A stretch of 64,000 nucleotides of DNA. It comes from an uncultured Butyricimonas sp. Its GTDB lineage: Bacteria > Bacteroidota > Bacteroidia > Bacteroidales > Marinifilaceae. Shown one piece after another: positions 1 to 7,870 of the stretch. The position numbers and the translations under genes were made by a program. The DNA is taken from NCBI GenBank assembly GCA_944320555.1, contig CALUHX010000009.1, positions 1 through 64,000 on the forward strand, written 5' to 3'. The stretch's first letter is position 1; every line of letters starts with the position of its first letter. The notes under the pieces are model-generated. The model was not told the origin of the DNA, searched no databases, and was given only the letters and a program-made list of their open reading frames with translations.

Positions 1-1
1 G

Positions 2-118
2 GTACATGATTCAAAAAATATGCAAGATGCTGTGGTTGAACAATATCTCACAAAAGTGGGCTTTTTAAGGGACGACTATATAATGGATGTGGGGAGAAAT
101 CAAAAATATTATGGATGA
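2..118 (+). CDS. 3' end of an unidentified gene (partial)
   Basis: One plus-strand frame stays open from the window edge for 38 codons and stops with TGA. The predicted tail ends in DVGRNQKYYG. The 5' part lies outside the window and no family can be named. It could be coding sequence of the element next to tRNA-Lys or a chance open frame. Confidence 0.4.
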   Translation, partial: VHDSKNMQDAVVEQYLTKVGFLRDDYIMDVGRNQKYYG

Positions 119-204
119 TGGGTTTCTTTGATAGTGCATTATTTAAATAGAAAAAATCCTTAGTTTGTTGATAACCGTTTGATTTATCTTGTCCTCTTTA
201 CCAT

Positions 205-228
205 AAAGATAGTGATTATGGCGGAGAA
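205..228 (+). repeat. 24-bp direct repeat, left copy
   Basis: The 24 bases here, beginning AAAGATAGTGATTATGG, recur exactly and in the same orientation at 1257-1280. Identity stops at both ends. The two copies bracket the toxin-like gene pair at 262-1235, about 1.05 kb apart. The first bases resemble the common Bacteroidota promoter complement CAAAGATA, but the rest does not. Confidence 0.85.
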
Positions 229-261
229 ATGAGCGATAGGTGTGGGCTTGGGGCGAAAACC

Positions 262-903
262 TTATTTTATCAGGGATGATTTTATAAACGCCTCTATTTC
301 TTCGGGCGAGATATCGTATATCGGTTGGAGTTGTTCGAAATGACTGTCTCTGGCAAAGCGTTTCCCGTTGGTCAACATGGCCAGTAGATTCTTGGATTTC
401 AATTTATGGTCGGAGTATTTCAATGCCGATGAGATAAGTTCTTCTATGGGAACACCTTGCTTGATAATGGAATAAATGTCGTAATAGTCCCTGAATGTGC
501 TACGGCGTAACATCACTTCCATTTTCATGACCCCTATGGATTTCAAATCCGCCAGATATAAGTTGTTCATCATTTTGACAGGGCTTGTTACCGGGGTATA
601 TTTGTCGCAAGCATAGAAAGAGAATTTGACCCCGGAAACAAGAAATTCCACATGGTCGATATCTAACAAATCTTTATGTTGAATGTCTCCAATCGTGGCA
701 AGCTCTTTTTCAATGTGAAACCAGTCCACCTCCATTTTTTCTTTCTTGCTTGTGCGCCACTTCATGAAATCCAAGTCCTCGCTTTGCCGGGTATGGATTT
801 GTAAGGACAAGGCGGTTCCTCCCACAAGTATGTAGGGCTTGATGCATTCCAATTTTGAAACGGGTTCAAACAGGTTCTTCGTATGAGGGGCTAAACCTTT
901 CAT
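262..903 (-). CDS. AbiEii/AbiGii-like nucleotidyltransferase (toxin-like)
   Basis: A 213-residue protein with the nucleotidyltransferase signature LVGGTALSLQ followed by R-x-S-E-DLDF near residues 27-46, matching the GG-T-AL / S-x-DLD motif of the AbiEii/AbiGii family. Members of that family act as toxins in abortive infection or toxin-antitoxin pairs by modifying tRNA or nucleotides. A helical C-terminal half follows, with the LRRSTFRDYYDIY segment usual in this family. Its start overlaps the stop of the upstream 111-aa gene as ATGA, so the two are translationally coupled. The pair lies between 24-bp direct repeats beside a tRNA gene and an integrase remnant, which fits acquired cargo. The toxin role is inferred from the family. 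Confidence 0.75.
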   Translation of the reverse strand: MKGLAPHTKNLFEPVSKLECIKPYILVGGTALSLQIHTRQSEDLDFMKWRTSKKEKMEVDWFHIEKELATIGDIQHKDLLDIDHVEFLVSGVKFSFYACDKYTPVTSPVKMMNNLYLADLKSIGVMKMEVMLRRSTFRDYYDIYSIIKQGVPIEELISSALKYSDHKLKSKNLLAMLTNGKRFARDSHFEQLQPIYDISPEEIEAFIKSSLIK

Positions 904-1235
904 TGGAGCAGTTTATTTAGATGACGGGTGGCCATGCTTTTGATATAAGCGTCCGGCCTTTTTACTTTGAAAAAGTACCAAGCCAGGAAGCGGTTCAACG
1001 TGTACAGATATTCCCCTTGCGGAACAAGGTAATCCAACCACACCCGTTTTATCTTTTTGAACGGATAAAGCAGGAAAAGTTGTTTTATCTCCTCCATGTC
1101 GAGATGAAGCAAAGTTTTCTCGATTAAAATGTCATCGGGAACCTCTTTGATTGCTTCCTCGTTGAAAGACCAGAAACAATGTTCTTGTTTCAGTTTTTCT
1201 GTCAGGCCGTATTTTATCTCATCACTTGAAACCAT
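900..1235 (-). CDS. small partner of the AbiEii-like protein, probable antitoxin
   Basis: A 111-residue protein with no catalytic motif that I can see. Aromatic and basic residues are plentiful in the second half (YLYTLNRFLAWYFFKVKRPD). It is the first gene of a two-gene minus-strand operon and ends in a 4-base ATGA overlap with the nucleotidyltransferase gene. Proteins of this size and type commonly precede AbiEii-like genes in Bacteroidota (I recall a DUF6922-like family, not certain). The antitoxin or regulatory role rests only on position and size. The region upstream, 1236-1260, holds a GCAAAGATA promoter-like motif that is itself part of the flanking repeat. Confidence 0.6.
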   Translation of the reverse strand: MVSSDEIKYGLTEKLKQEHCFWSFNEEAIKEVPDDILIEKTLLHLDMEEIKQLFLLYPFKKIKRVWLDYLVPQGEYLYTLNRFLAWYFFKVKRPDAYIKSMATRHLNKLLQ

Positions 1236-1256
1236 TTGTAAGTTATTCTTTTTTGC

Positions 1257-1280
1257 AAAGATAGTGATTATGGCGGAGAA
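1257..1280 (+). repeat. 24-bp direct repeat, right copy
   Basis: Exact second copy of the 24 bases at 205-228, same orientation, lying just upstream of the small partner gene on the minus strand. Together the copies bracket a two-gene module, as expected if the module was inserted or duplicated through this sequence. Confidence 0.85.
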
Positions 1281-1349
1281 CAGATGGCAGGGGATGATTT
1301 TTTTGCTAATTGTTGATATGGACTGCGGCTGTTGAGTTCTATGGGAGTA

Positions 1350-1604
1350 TTAAATGGAAAGCATATTTCCCTTCTTTAACGCTCTTTTGACAGTTTGCTC
1401 ATGAAATTTGGAAATTTTGTAATCATTGAAAGGATAACATTCATCCCAATGCTCGGGAGAAATTGATATGCCTAAGCTGACATATTGGGATTTGCGATTT
1501 TGTGTCACTCTTAGCATTAGTGGGTGGTTTCCATTCTTTAGTGTTTTTGATGTGTAGTAAACTGATGAAACATAGGTGTTTATGTTTGAATTTCGGTTTA
1601 AACA
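1350..1604 (-). pseudogene. tyrosine recombinase (integrase) N-terminal remnant
   Basis: The minus strand encodes VYYTSKTLKNGNHPLMLRVT and then SLGISISPEHWD, which is the Arm DNA-binding start of Bacteroidota tyrosine integrases. Only this arm region (about 60 residues) remains; the frame then drifts into unrelated sequence (KKGNMLSI) and stops, so the core-binding and catalytic domains are gone. No ATG is in frame; the nearest ATG (MFKPKF) is in another frame, suggesting a frameshift as well. It lies immediately 3' of tRNA-Lys, the usual place for the integrase of a tRNA-targeting element. This is a dead integration module. Confidence 0.75.
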
Positions 1605-1633
1605 TCGTGCTTGTTTATGTGAGATTTCTCGGC

Positions 1634-1665
1634 AAAAAGAAAGAGAGTTACTTTTGTAACTCTCT
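1634..1665 (-). terminator. intrinsic terminator of tRNA-Lys
   Basis: Perfect 10-bp hairpin (AGAGAGTTAC / GTAACTCTCT, 4-base loop) at 1642-1665. On the minus strand it is followed by TTTCTTTTT. It sits just after the tRNA 3' end. Confidence 0.85.
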
Positions 1666-1674
1666 GATTTTCTG

Positions 1675-1747
1675 TGACCCCGGTGGGATTCGAACCCACG
1701 GCCCATTGATTAAGAGTCAATTGCTCTACCAACTGAGCTACGGAGTC
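1675..1747 (-). tRNA. tRNA-Lys(CTT)
   Basis: A 73-nt cloverleaf on the minus strand. The acceptor stem GACTCCG pairs with CGGGGTC, the D arm is GCTCAGTTGGTAGAGC, and the T arm carries GGTTCGAATCC. The anticodon stem ATTGA/TCAAT closes the loop CTCTTAA, giving anticodon CTT (Lys). The discriminator base is A and no CCA is encoded. Its 3' end faces the integrase remnant, so it is the likely attachment site of the degraded element at 1-1670. Confidence 0.95.
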
Positions 1748-1782
1748 TTTTTGTTGGTACGGCTTGTGACCGTTTTGCGGGT

Positions 1783-1815
1783 GCAAATATGCGACTATAT
1801 TTTCATTTCTGCAAG
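1783..1815 (-). promoter_or_regulatory. promoter of tRNA-Lys
   Basis: On the minus strand CATATTTGC (one mismatch to the Bacteroidota -7 box TAnnTTTG) lies about 35 bases upstream of the tRNA, with TTG of the -33 element about 20-23 bases further up. Confidence 0.5.
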
Positions 1816-1894
1816 AAAAATGAGGTTTATTGTTGAAAGATTTTTCTGTTTGCTGAATGTGAGTGTGTTGCGGGATCGTGGTGGAGGGGCGGAT

Positions 1895-1927
1895 AAAAAG
1901 AATGGGGGACGCGTTGGCGCGTCCCCC
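1895..1927 (-). terminator. intrinsic terminator of yebC
   Basis: Hairpin GGGGGACGCG / CGCGTCCCCC with a 4-base loop at 1904-1927, followed on the minus strand by ATTCTTTTT. It lies 20 bases after the yebC stop codon. Confidence 0.85.
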
Positions 1928-1947
1928 GGAATTGAGGCGGGTGGGGA

Positions 1948-2667
1948 TTACTCCTTGATATTGTGATAAACGTTGGTCACGTCCTCGTCTTCTTCTAATT
2001 TCTCCAGCAGCTTGTCTACCGTTTCGCGTTGTTCGGGGGTGAGTTCTTTCGTGTCCAGCGGAATGCGCTCGAATTCTCCGCTGACGATGCTGTAGTGGTT
2101 GTCCTCCAAGTATTTTTGGATGGCTCCAAATGATTCGAACGAGCCGTAAATGACGATTTGGTTCTCCTCCTCGTCTTCGAAAATCTCATCGGCTCCGTAG
2201 TCGATCATTTCCAATTCGAAATCTTCGATGTTGAAATTTTCCGGCTTGGAGATTCTGAATACTGATTTGCGGTCGAACAAGAAATCCAGGCTTCCGGATG
2301 TGCCCAGCGAGCCGCCGTATTTTGTGAAACAATGGCGCACGTTGGCGACGGTGCGGGTGTTGTTGTCGGTGGCGGTTTCAACCACGATGGCGATGCCGAA
2401 AGGTCCGTAGCCTTCGTAAACAACTTCTTTGTAATCGGAGGTGTCTTTGGACACGGCCCGTTTGATGGCCCGCTCCACGTTTTCTTTGGGCATGTTTTCC
2501 GCCTTGGCGTTTTGGATAAGCATGCGCAGGCGGGTATTGTTTGCAGGATCCGGACCTCCGGCTTTTACGGCAATGTCGATTTCTTTACCGATTCTCGTGA
2601 ATGTGCGGGCCATGTTGCCCCATCTCTTCAATTTCCGTGCTTTACGGTATTCAAACGCTCTTCCCAT
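1948..2667 (-). CDS. yebC: YebC/PmpR family DNA-binding regulator
   Basis: A 239-residue protein of normal family length. The start MGRAFEYRKARKLKRWG and the segment KAENMPKENVERAIKRA, followed by YEGYGPFGIAIVVETATDN, are hallmarks of the YebC/TACO1 family. Family members are described as transcriptional regulators or as translation factors easing polyproline stalls; the sequence does not decide between these. An acidic C-terminal part (EDEEEN, LEEDEDV) is typical. The gene stands alone, with its own terminator, between tRNA-Lys and the lipoprotein that ends the menF-like operon. Confidence 0.95.
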   Translation of the reverse strand: MGRAFEYRKARKLKRWGNMARTFTRIGKEIDIAVKAGGPDPANNTRLRMLIQNAKAENMPKENVERAIKRAVSKDTSDYKEVVYEGYGPFGIAIVVETATDNNTRTVANVRHCFTKYGGSLGTSGSLDFLFDRKSVFRISKPENFNIEDFELEMIDYGADEIFEDEEENQIVIYGSFESFGAIQKYLEDNHYSIVSGEFERIPLDTKELTPEQRETVDKLLEKLEEDEDVTNVYHNIKE

Positions 2668-2764
2668 ATACTGAAAATGTTATTTATACAGATTTGAAAA
2701 CGCGAATTTAATTCTTTGTTGTTAAAGAAAAAAAGAAATTCCGGGAAATTGCTGGAACGGGGAA

Positions 2765-4081
2765 TTATTCGACGAGTTCCACGCTGAAATCGTCGATGTA
2801 AACGCCCGTGCCGGCTTGGCGGGTCTTGCCGTAAGTGCGGATTTCGATGCGGAGAAGTTTGGCTTCGTCGGGGGCCCGGAATGTCTTTCCCTCGAATACG
2901 TTCGTCCAGCCGTCGGTCTGTTTCAGGTATTTCGGGGATTGTATGGGAGTGTTGTATGCCTTGGGCAGCGCCTGGCTTTTGCTTTTCCGCCAGTAGCAGT
3001 AGTATTTCCAGGAAAAGTCGGCGTGGGGCGCATTCACGTGCATTTTTATTTCGTAACGCTCTCCGGGTGTGATTTCCACGTCCTGGTACAGATACGTCTT
3101 ACCCTCGAGGCGCACGGCTTGCTTTCCGTGTAGGACGGGTGAGGCGTTGATTTTGACGGCTGCGCTGTCCCGTCCGTTGCGGTAGTAGTGCCAGCCGTCG
3201 GGCGGCTCGCTGCCGTCGAACCATTGCTCGAAGCTGCCATTGGAAAGCAAGTTGATGCCGTTTCCGTGCCCGACGTCTTCTCCCGGCAAGTCTCCGGGGG
3301 CGGGTTCTTCGTCGGCCAGTTCGTTGAAGCGGCAGTCGACGCAGATGGTTTGGTTGGTGTCTACGGTCGTGTTGAATGGGATTCGCTTGTGGGCCACGCC
3401 CGAGTCGGTCGAGTACGCCAGGAAGAGTTGGGCCGTCGGCGTTTCGATGGGAAACGTGGTGAGCCTTGTCTCTATTTCATCCGAGACGGCGAGTGGAAGA
3501 ATGATACAGGTTTCTGGAGAGATGCTTTCTCCCGAGAAAGACGCGGATGACGGAACCGGGAACAATTTTAACTTCAATTCCGAGATGCCGGACGGTATTC
3601 CGGAGATGCGGATGCGCAGCTCGCCAGTGCGTGGGAATAGCCGGACGGTGTCGAGAATCGTGGAGTTGTCCGTGACGTACACGCTTTCCAAGGCTGTGAG
3701 GAAAGGGGACGCTTCTCCATGGCCGTCTTCCCGGAGGGGCAGGCGCAGCATGATGTCGTCCAGCGACGCGCCTCGCCCTGCGTCGATTTCGTCGGGAGTC
3801 CTGGCGTTGGCCGCAAAGGCAAGGCGGTACCGCCCGTAAGGCAGTTCTGTCGCAAGCGTCTTGCCGTCCCAGGAGGCGGAGTCGAAAACATAGTGGCGGA
3901 CGATGGCGTCGTCCCGGTTGACGGCCCATAAATGCAAACTGGAGACACCCTCGCCGGCCGTGTCGCCGGAAGGCTTGCAAGAAAGCGTCAACGGGATTGT
4001 TATTTCCTTGCCTGTTTCCTGTTTTTGTTCGCAGGCGGCCAAAAGCAGCGCGGTCAGTGCGATGAGTGGTATGGGGCGCAT
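2765..4081 (-). CDS. lipoprotein with C-terminal carbohydrate-binding-like domain
   Basis: A 438-residue protein with an SPII signal (MRPIPLIALTALLLAAC, cysteine near residue 17), so it should be exported and lipidated. The N-terminal half, with RYRLAFAANART and a DTVRLFPRTGELRIRISG strand region, resembles the beta-sandwich of FimB/Mfa2-like Bacteroidales fimbrial lipoproteins. After an acidic Pro-rich linker, LLSNGSFEQWFDGSEPPDGW starts a jelly-roll module like those of carbohydrate-binding modules. The ATG at 4079-4081 is chosen because it begins the signal peptide and lies 2 bases after the glsA stop; the longer upstream frame only overlaps glsA. It is the last gene of the menF-menD-glsA operon. 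Ligand unknown. Confidence 0.75.
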   Translation of the reverse strand: MRPIPLIALTALLLAACEQKQETGKEITIPLTLSCKPSGDTAGEGVSSLHLWAVNRDDAIVRHYVFDSASWDGKTLATELPYGRYRLAFAANARTPDEIDAGRGASLDDIMLRLPLREDGHGEASPFLTALESVYVTDNSTILDTVRLFPRTGELRIRISGIPSGISELKLKLFPVPSSASFSGESISPETCIILPLAVSDEIETRLTTFPIETPTAQLFLAYSTDSGVAHKRIPFNTTVDTNQTICVDCRFNELADEEPAPGDLPGEDVGHGNGINLLSNGSFEQWFDGSEPPDGWHYYRNGRDSAAVKINASPVLHGKQAVRLEGKTYLYQDVEITPGERYEIKMHVNAPHADFSWKYYCYWRKSKSQALPKAYNTPIQSPKYLKQTDGWTNVFEGKTFRAPDEAKLLRIEIRTYGKTRQAGTGVYIDDFSVELVE

Positions 4082-4083
4082 GG

Positions 4084-5004
4084 TTAAAAAATGGATATTC
4101 CGCTGTAAGTTGTGAATCGTTCCAAGGTTTCTATGCCGAGATTGGAATTCCCGTATTTGTTTAGTCGCGGACTCCATACGGCGATGCTTAGCTGTCCGGG
4201 GATAAGGGCCACGATGCCTCCTCCCACCCCGCTCTTCCCGGGCATGCCGACCCGGAAGGCGAATTCTCCGGATTCGTCGTAGAAACCGCAGGTGAGCATG
4301 AGGGCGTTTAGCCGTTTGGCCTGGCTGACGGACAAGATTTGCTCGCCCGAGTGGGGGTTGATGCCGTGATTGGCCAAAAAAAGGAACGACCTCGCCAGTT
4401 CCTCGCACGTCATGGTGATGCCGCATTGGTGGCAGTAGACGTCGAGCAGGGAGTCTACGTCGTTGTCGATGTTGTTGAAGCTCTTCATGAAATAGCCCAA
4501 GGCTTGGTTGCGGCTTCCGTGTTCCAACTCGGAGACGGCCACGTTCTTGTCGTAATAAATGTCGTCCGTGCGGGCCGCTTCTCTCACAAATTTTAAAATC
4601 GCCTCCTTGGGATGGGAATAGAGGCTCATCAGCTTGTCCGTGACGACGAGCGCTCCGGCGTTGATGAACGGGTTCCGGGGAATGCCGTTTTCCCACTCCA
4701 GCTGGACAAGGGAATTGAACGCGGTGCCCGAAGGCTCTTTGCCGACATGCCGCCATAGCCGGTCCCCCATGTGCCGGATGACCATGGCCAGGGTGAACAC
4801 TTTGGATATGCTTTGGATGGAGAACTTGGATTGGTAATCGCCCACGCCGATGACCTCTCCGTCGATGGTGGCGATGGCGATGCCGAATTGTTCCGGGTCC
4901 ACATTGGCCAAGGCGGGAATGTAGTCGGCCACATTCCCGTCGGCTGGCAAAGCTTTCACTTCCCGGTATATTTGCCCGATGATGTCCTTGTATCTGGTGT
5001 TCAT
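4084..5004 (-). CDS. glsA: glutaminase A
   Basis: A 306-residue serine-dependent, beta-lactamase-fold glutaminase that hydrolyses glutamine to glutamate and ammonia. The catalytic S-x-x-K motif is in SKFSIQSISKVFTL. Other family signatures are NPFINAGALVV, SELEHGSRNQALGYFMKS, MTCEELARSFLFLANHG and GMPGKSGVGGGI. Length is normal. The ATG at 5002-5004 overlaps the menD stop as ATGA, so it is coupled to the upstream gene. Its position behind menF- and menD-like genes is unusual; glutamate could feed the 2-oxoglutarate that MenD uses, or ammonia could feed an aminating step, but both ideas are speculation. Confidence 0.95.
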   Translation of the reverse strand: MNTRYKDIIGQIYREVKALPADGNVADYIPALANVDPEQFGIAIATIDGEVIGVGDYQSKFSIQSISKVFTLAMVIRHMGDRLWRHVGKEPSGTAFNSLVQLEWENGIPRNPFINAGALVVTDKLMSLYSHPKEAILKFVREAARTDDIYYDKNVAVSELEHGSRNQALGYFMKSFNNIDNDVDSLLDVYCHQCGITMTCEELARSFLFLANHGINPHSGEQILSVSQAKRLNALMLTCGFYDESGEFAFRVGMPGKSGVGGGIVALIPGQLSIAVWSPRLNKYGNSNLGIETLERFTTYSGISIF

Positions 5005-6701
5005 GCCTCTCTCATGTATTGAAAGTATTGTCTTAAAACCTCGCCGTTCATGTGGGCCGGTGTTTTGACGACGAGCAACGCCGGCAGGTCCTGTGGCGCG
5101 TAAAGCTCCTTCAGCGCCATTTGCAAAGAATCTTCGTCCTGGGCCTTCAGCACTTTCAGTCCGTACGCTTTTGCGATGCGGGCGATGTCTTGCTCGTGGG
5201 GAAGCTCGCATAGTTCCCGTACCTCCTCGATTTGGGATGTCTCCGGGGAAATCCGGTAGGAACTCCCTCCCTCGTTGTCGATGACAATGATTTTGAGGGC
5301 GGTGGGTAATTCTGCGATGAGCAGGGCGTTCGAGTCGTAAAGGAAACTGTTGTCTCCTAAAATGACCGTCACTGTGTTGTGCGTTTTCAGGGTGAACCCG
5401 GTGGCGGTGGACAGGCAGCCTTCAATGCCGTGCGTCCCGCAGTTTCCCCACGTGTACCCGATAATGGTGTAGTCGAACAGGTCCATGTACCGCATGGGGG
5501 TGCTCGTGCCTAATTGGAGGTCGCTTTCTTCCGGTTGCGTCTGGGCGATGATGGAGAAAGCCTTTAAGTCGCTCCAGGGAGCGTTCTCGATGAAAGCCTT
5601 GTGCCGTTGCTCTGCGATTTGGACTTTCGTCTCCCACAACTGGTGGAATTTGGAACGTTTCCTCTTTTTCCCCTGGGCTTTGATAAACTGGTCGAAGAAC
5701 GAGTCCGGTTGCATGGGGATGTGTACGGACAGGGACTTGAACGTGTCCGGCGCATAGGCTTCTTCGCCGATGTGCCATGTCTTGGTGAGCCGCCCTTTGC
5801 GGATGAACTCTTGCAACTTGCGGGAGGATACGGCTCCGCCGCAAGTGATGACAAGGTCGGGCAGGAAGGCGTTTTCCTCCTCGGGAGTGATGGTCGCGAG
5901 GACCCGGTCAATGTGTTTGACTCCTTTCCCGCAGACAAGGTTGGACATGTTCTCGTGGACCACGACGACATCGTAGTTCTTCTCCATCTTCATTACGAAT
6001 TCCCCGACGTCGAAACTCCTCAGCATGGGGCCGATGACCACCATGATTCGCTTCCGCTCGTTGAAATTGCGGCAGAGGCTTTTCATGGAAAGTTCGGAAT
6101 TGCTCTTGAGGGGGGCGATGGGAAGCGCGCCGCTTATCCGCATGGAGGGCGGCGTGTTGAAATTGCCCAGGGGCTCGCGGATGGGAATGTTGATGTGTAC
6201 CGGGCCATTGGGGTTCTGGGAGGAGGCGTTGACGGCCTCCCGCATAATCCTGTTGGCGTACCAGCGCTCGTCGTCGCAGGAAATCGATGACGGTACTTGG
6301 CAGCGGTATTTGAAGAATGGGGCGAGCGCCTCCTGTTGCTCGACCATGTGCCCGTCGTTCTGGTTAAGCCATTCCTCGGGACGGTCGGCCGTGACGACGA
6401 TGAGGGGCAGGTGTTGGTAATAGGCCTCCGCAATGGCGGGGGCGCAATTCAGGAGGGCGGTCCCGTTCGGGCAGATGAGGGCCACGGGGGGAATCGCCAG
6501 TTGGGCCATCCCCAATGCGAAGAAACCGGCCGCCCGGGCGTCCAGTATGGTGTGGCAATGGAAAAAGGGAATGCGCGCCAGACTGACGGAAATGGGGGCG
6601 TTGGAGGCTCCCGGGACAATTACGATGTCGGACACGAACCCCAGCGCGAGGTGGTTTACGAGAAGACGGACCGTCTCGATGTCAGAAATTTGTTTTGCCA
6701 T
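5001..6701 (-). CDS. menD: MenD-like thiamine-diphosphate enzyme with altered active site
   Basis: A 566-residue homologue of MenD (SEPHCHC synthase of menaquinone synthesis), with normal length and domain order: LICPNGTALLNCAPAIAEAY, LIVVTADRPEEW, GIEGCLSTATGF and the ThDP-binding VILGDNSFLYDSNAL. Several residues expected from E. coli MenD differ: PGSR is PGAS (Ala32, Ser33 at the Ser32/Arg33 positions), the ThDP-activating Glu55 in DER is Ala55 in DAR, and Arg413 of the NRGASG loop is Cys421 (GNCGTHG). The frame is intact and the gene overlaps menF by 20 bases and glsA by 4. It may be a repurposed or regulatory paralogue rather than a working MenD; the symbol reflects homology only. No menB, menC or menE lies nearby. 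Confidence 0.8.
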   Translation of the reverse strand: MAKQISDIETVRLLVNHLALGFVSDIVIVPGASNAPISVSLARIPFFHCHTILDARAAGFFALGMAQLAIPPVALICPNGTALLNCAPAIAEAYYQHLPLIVVTADRPEEWLNQNDGHMVEQQEALAPFFKYRCQVPSSISCDDERWYANRIMREAVNASSQNPNGPVHINIPIREPLGNFNTPPSMRISGALPIAPLKSNSELSMKSLCRNFNERKRIMVVIGPMLRSFDVGEFVMKMEKNYDVVVVHENMSNLVCGKGVKHIDRVLATITPEEENAFLPDLVITCGGAVSSRKLQEFIRKGRLTKTWHIGEEAYAPDTFKSLSVHIPMQPDSFFDQFIKAQGKKRKRSKFHQLWETKVQIAEQRHKAFIENAPWSDLKAFSIIAQTQPEESDLQLGTSTPMRYMDLFDYTIIGYTWGNCGTHGIEGCLSTATGFTLKTHNTVTVILGDNSFLYDSNALLIAELPTALKIIVIDNEGGSSYRISPETSQIEEVRELCELPHEQDIARIAKAYGLKVLKAQDEDSLQMALKELYAPQDLPALLVVKTPAHMNGEVLRQYFQYMREA

Positions 6702-7812
6702 AATTGATTTGTCGTATTAGGTTTAATATCGTATTCGCTTTTTCATTTGTCTCCTGCCATTTGCGCTCCGGGTCGGAATCGGGCGTGATGTCGCTTCCGA
6801 CGAACAACTTCAGCGCGTCGTCGAATATTTCCATCGAGCGGAGGTTCATGAACAGGTCGAAACCGCCGCTGGCTGACAGGGGGCCCAAATAACCGGTGTA
6901 ATACTTCCGGTCCTGGGCTTCCGTCTCGACGATGATTTGCATGGTATTCTTCTTGGGAATGCCGCATACGGCCGGAGAGGGATGGAGCGTCTTTGCCAGG
7001 ATGTCAATCTGGTCGGCGGACAACTGCTCGTCGCTTTTGAAATGGGTGCACAGATGGAGCATGTTGCCGGCCTGCATGGTGGCGGGGCCGGATTTTTCTA
7101 GGTTGCGGCGGAAAAAAGGCCGTAGCGTCTCGCCGATATAGTTGGAGATTGTTTCTTGCTCCTCGATTTCCTGCTCGTCCCATGCGGGAGTGTCGCCGCC
7201 CGCCGGGCTGGGCCGGACTCCGGACAGCAACGTGGTCTGGAAGCCTTCCCGGCTGTAGCGCAAGAAAGGTTCCGGGCTGGCCCCCATCCAGGCGCATTTG
7301 CCCGGGATGGCCACGAAGAACACGAAGGCGTGGCGGTATTGCAGCATTTGGCGGAACAGGGACGGGGCGGTCAATATGGAGTCGCAGGGAATGGTGATGG
7401 TGCGGCTGAGCGTGGCCGTCCTTATGTTTTCTTGCTCCAGAATGTTTTTTAGGGAACGGACTTTGTCCACAAACTCGAGGTGCCCCCAGTCTTGGCAGGA
7501 GAACTTTCGCTCGGGCGTGTTGAAGACGGTGTTCTGCAAGTTGACGATGGCCGCCGGGTCGGTCAGCGCGTTGCGGAACTTTAAGTCGGGACGAATGATA
7601 TAGGGAAAACTCCATGACGAGGGATTGAAAGGAACGATGACGAAGCCCTCCTCTCCCCGGTGGTACTCGAAACCTTTAAAGAGGGTGGTGTCGTCGGTCA
7701 GCTGGGCTCCGAAGACGACATCTTCCGTGTCCGGCAGACGGTAGGTGTAAAAAGGAATGTTGTTCCTTAGACAGATGGACTGGACCTCTGTGATGGAAAG
7801 TTGTTGGGTCAT
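6682..7812 (-). CDS. menF: MenF-like chorismate-binding enzyme with altered active site
   Basis: A 376-residue member of the isochorismate synthase/chorismate-binding family. Conserved blocks are GASPEPFL (containing the general-acid Glu), LLSGVRP, LHPSPAVCGIPK and SDPERKWQETNEKA (metal-binding Glu). The normally conserved h-x-K-V-V-L-[AS]-R strand that carries the general-base lysine reads IRTATLSR here, with Thr132 at the lysine position. Family knowledge predicts poor isochorismate synthesis without that lysine. It is first in the menF-menD-glsA-lipoprotein operon, with a promoter box 30 bases upstream. The loss parallels that in menD, so both may have shifted to a new substrate or role (inference). 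Confidence 0.75.
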   Translation of the reverse strand: MTQQLSITEVQSICLRNNIPFYTYRLPDTEDVVFGAQLTDDTTLFKGFEYHRGEEGFVIVPFNPSSWSFPYIIRPDLKFRNALTDPAAIVNLQNTVFNTPERKFSCQDWGHLEFVDKVRSLKNILEQENIRTATLSRTITIPCDSILTAPSLFRQMLQYRHAFVFFVAIPGKCAWMGASPEPFLRYSREGFQTTLLSGVRPSPAGGDTPAWDEQEIEEQETISNYIGETLRPFFRRNLEKSGPATMQAGNMLHLCTHFKSDEQLSADQIDILAKTLHPSPAVCGIPKKNTMQIIVETEAQDRKYYTGYLGPLSASGGFDLFMNLRSMEIFDDALKLFVGSDITPDSDPERKWQETNEKANTILNLIRQINYGKTNF

Positions 7813-7841
7813 GTTCGAGATGTTCTATTTTGATTGTTCCG

Positions 7842-7849
7842 CAAAGATA
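7842..7849 (-). promoter_or_regulatory. -7 box upstream of menF-like operon
   Basis: TATCTTTG on the minus strand, an exact fit to TAnnTTTG, 30 bases before the menF start in the gap after the TRIC-type gene. The -33 element is not clear. Confidence 0.55.
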
Positions 7850-7870
7850 CGAAGATTTGTGTAAAAAGGG

